Shown here: positions 55,660 to 58,600 of the stretch, piece after piece
How the letters are laid out: each line of letters begins with the position of its first letter
How positions within the stretch are numbered: the first letter of the stretch is position 1
Assembly (NCBI RefSeq): GCF_032062135.1
Contig: NC_092859.1
Location: 129,462,347-129,526,346, forward strand
Source of the DNA: Pyxicephalus adspersus
Taxonomy: Eukaryota; Chordata; Amphibia; Anura; Pyxicephalidae
DNA length: 64,000 bases
Direction of reading: 5' to 3'
The notes under the pieces: model-generated
Seen by the model: the letters and a program-made list of their open reading frames with translations, nothing else
What the model was told of the DNA's origin: nothing
Database searches by the model: none
Made by a program: the position numbers and the translations under genes

Positions 55660-58600
55660 GAAAAAGACCATGAGCTTAAGCTCTGTACAGTATTAATACT
55701 GTTAAAGAAATCACCCAACTAATGCCATAACTTTGTTGAACTAAGCTTCCATATGGTCTGGACTTATGGCAAGGAATTGTAACACAGCACAGCCAACTAT
55801 TTACCCTCCTTATTAGTTTACTCGTTACTGAAATAGCAGGTAAAGGGCATGTTACCAGTATTATCCAGGGTTGCCTTGCATAGGATTTTTCTGCCAGGAA
55901 TGACTTTCCATACCTATCTTGGTAAAATCAGAGCTCGCATCAGGTCAGAAGTCCCCCAAATGAATTACTTGTCTGAGGGATGGTGAGCTGATTTAGCCCA
56001 TGTCCCTCAATGACTTGTGAATACAATAGGAAATGTACTCTTGTGCTGTGCTGTAATTGTCTAAGAAGTGGGATTTAGGGGCTGCATTTCAATTTTGGGT
56101 GCGTGCTATCCAGACACACACAAGGTCATGAAGCTTTCCTCAGTCAACATCCTGCACTATAGGGCTTTTTTACATGGAGTGGCTGCTTCTCTACTTCAAA
56201 AACTACTAAATATCACCAGAAATCACAATTATTGTGCCCTCACTTGCTTCAAATGCCTGTTATCCTCAAATAAACAACACACTCAGCCATTTGTTTTATC
56301 TAAAAGGTTTTATCAGAGCAAACCACCTTCTGTTGCTCCATGGTCCAGTTCAGATACTCACATGCGCAATATGAGCACTTTTACAGATGGACAGGAGTTA
56401 CTCCAATCTGTGACTACGCATCACCATTTAGGCAAAACTATCATGCACATAGCTTCCAACATCTTCTTATGGCCAGAATTACATTTGAGCTGTGGAATTG
56501 AAGTAGAAAAAGGCTGAAAATGGTCAGCAGATCAAGAGACCAAGGCAGATCTCTGCAATTTTGTGTGTTCCTTTTTCTAAAATACATGTTGATGCACATA
56601 ATGAGTTGCAACATAAAGTATAATAAATTGTGTCAGATTTATTTGATACATTTCCATTGTTTTTGTTGGGATAGGTATTGTATAAAAAAAGGAACTAAAA
56701 TGTGAAGAGGTGAACGGGCCCTAAAAGTTGGACCTGGCCCCTCCCTTCTTCTCATTGGTCAGTAAAATCGCTCATCAAATAGGGAAGCATGGCAGGATGT
56801 GAGGTCATTAATGACTTAACAGGAAGGCTCGAGATCTGTATATAACCAAGCCAACAACATGGTCAGATAAGCTAATATGATATAGAAATATCCAAGCTCA
56901 AACAATGCAAAGCCTACTAGCAAAGTTAGTAAATGAACAAAGGTATTCAAAATTTAAAGCAGAAATTTAGGTAAAGCGCTAAATACCAATAATGAACTAA
57001 TTCACCTGCCATGGATTTTGTAATTCTGTTTACCAGCCTTGTGGTTTATAAACCTCTGCTATAACACATAGCCAGAAAGAGGAGTCCAGCGTTTCCCGAT
57101 GCTGTATATACTACATATTCATTGGAGGACAACCTGTGCTAAATCCCGAGTAAGTGGAATCGCCTGCCTGGCTGTGCAGTGGGGTAGGGTGTGGAAACAC
57201 AAACTACAAGATTTTATTTCTTTTAGTAGGTGATAATCCTCTTTGTCTAGAGCTCTGCTTCCAGAGAAATAACTAAGCAAGTCCCATAGTGAAATTGCTC
57301 TTTTTTAGAAGACCCTCCCATCAACCAACACTTTGCATGCAATAGAACAGAAGAATTAATAATTTATTTTACACATCATTTTCTTTCCATAAACACTTAT
57401 TTACTTGTAATGTGTCCCTGAACTTGCTGGTAAAGTTTGACCAGTTTACAGTCAATTCTCTAGCAAGGTCCCATTACATTTGGTCATAGTTCTCTCTCCT
57501 CTTCTGAGAATGTCCAACAACAATATGTATTGTTTCAACTCCGTCCCCCTCCCTTTATAACCTTTAGGAAAAGGCTGTGATAGAAGGAATATAAACGCCA
57601 TTTATACAGATAGGTGGCAGAGTGTGCTGATTCAAGATGGCAGCACCCAGCTAGGATCTCAGTGTTTCTGTATGTACACACAAGAAGGATTTCACAGGTG
57701 AAGGACATGACTTAAATATGTAAAATGCACATACAATCTAACAAGAAGATTGTTGTTGTTGAACACATGGCAGCCACTTTTCATTCTGCAATTTATAGTT
57801 GTTTGGATGTTGTGCTTCCCTCTTGCTGCAATATTTTTATTGACATTGACTTTTACTTTCACTTTCTTGCTATGCATACATTCCAGATCACTGACATTAT
57901 TGAATCCAATGGGACAATCAAATACCATAAGAACTAACATAATCAAGAGTTAGCAAAGGCAGCTACCAATATTATTATAATTATTATTATTATTATTAAT
58001 AATATTATTATTATTAATAATAATAATAATAATAAAGTTTAGTTTTGAAGCACCAACATATGAAGCAGTGCTGTACACTTAACCATGGGTCTCTTCTTGT
58101 TTAATTATAGAGATTTCCTACAGCTTCTTACAAAAAAAATATTGATTCATTTCCTTTAGCCTCTGCCCGCAAGGTACTTTACCCACTGCTGATGCCAGTG
58201 GTCGCCAACCTTTTCGGACTGGCGGACCACTAAGTTTACCGGCTACGGACCGCCCCTGTACAGGGAGGCGGGTGTCCTTTGAAGGGTAAGAAACGTCCCA
58301 TTTCCCCCAAGCCTGGGATCTGTACGGGGGACGTGGTCTGCAGCTCTGGCCGGTGCCTCCCCCCAACAGGGTCCTTCTGTTGTCCTCGCTCGGGGGTGCA
58401 CTGGCCAGAGCAACGGACCACCAAAATTTTCTTGTGGAACGAACTACTGGTTGGTAACCACTGGCATATACCACAATATGCACACATTGCCCAGCAGCCA
58501 TTTTCAACCAGAGTTTCAAAAAAACCTAGGGTTCCTCCAAATCAGTGTTTCTCAACAAAATTTACTACAGAGGTTGCTAGGGGGTCCATGAGCAATGAGA

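Noticed and set aside
56068..56517. 149-codon plus-strand open frame
   Set aside because: It is antisense to a decayed Tc1-like transposase fragment.
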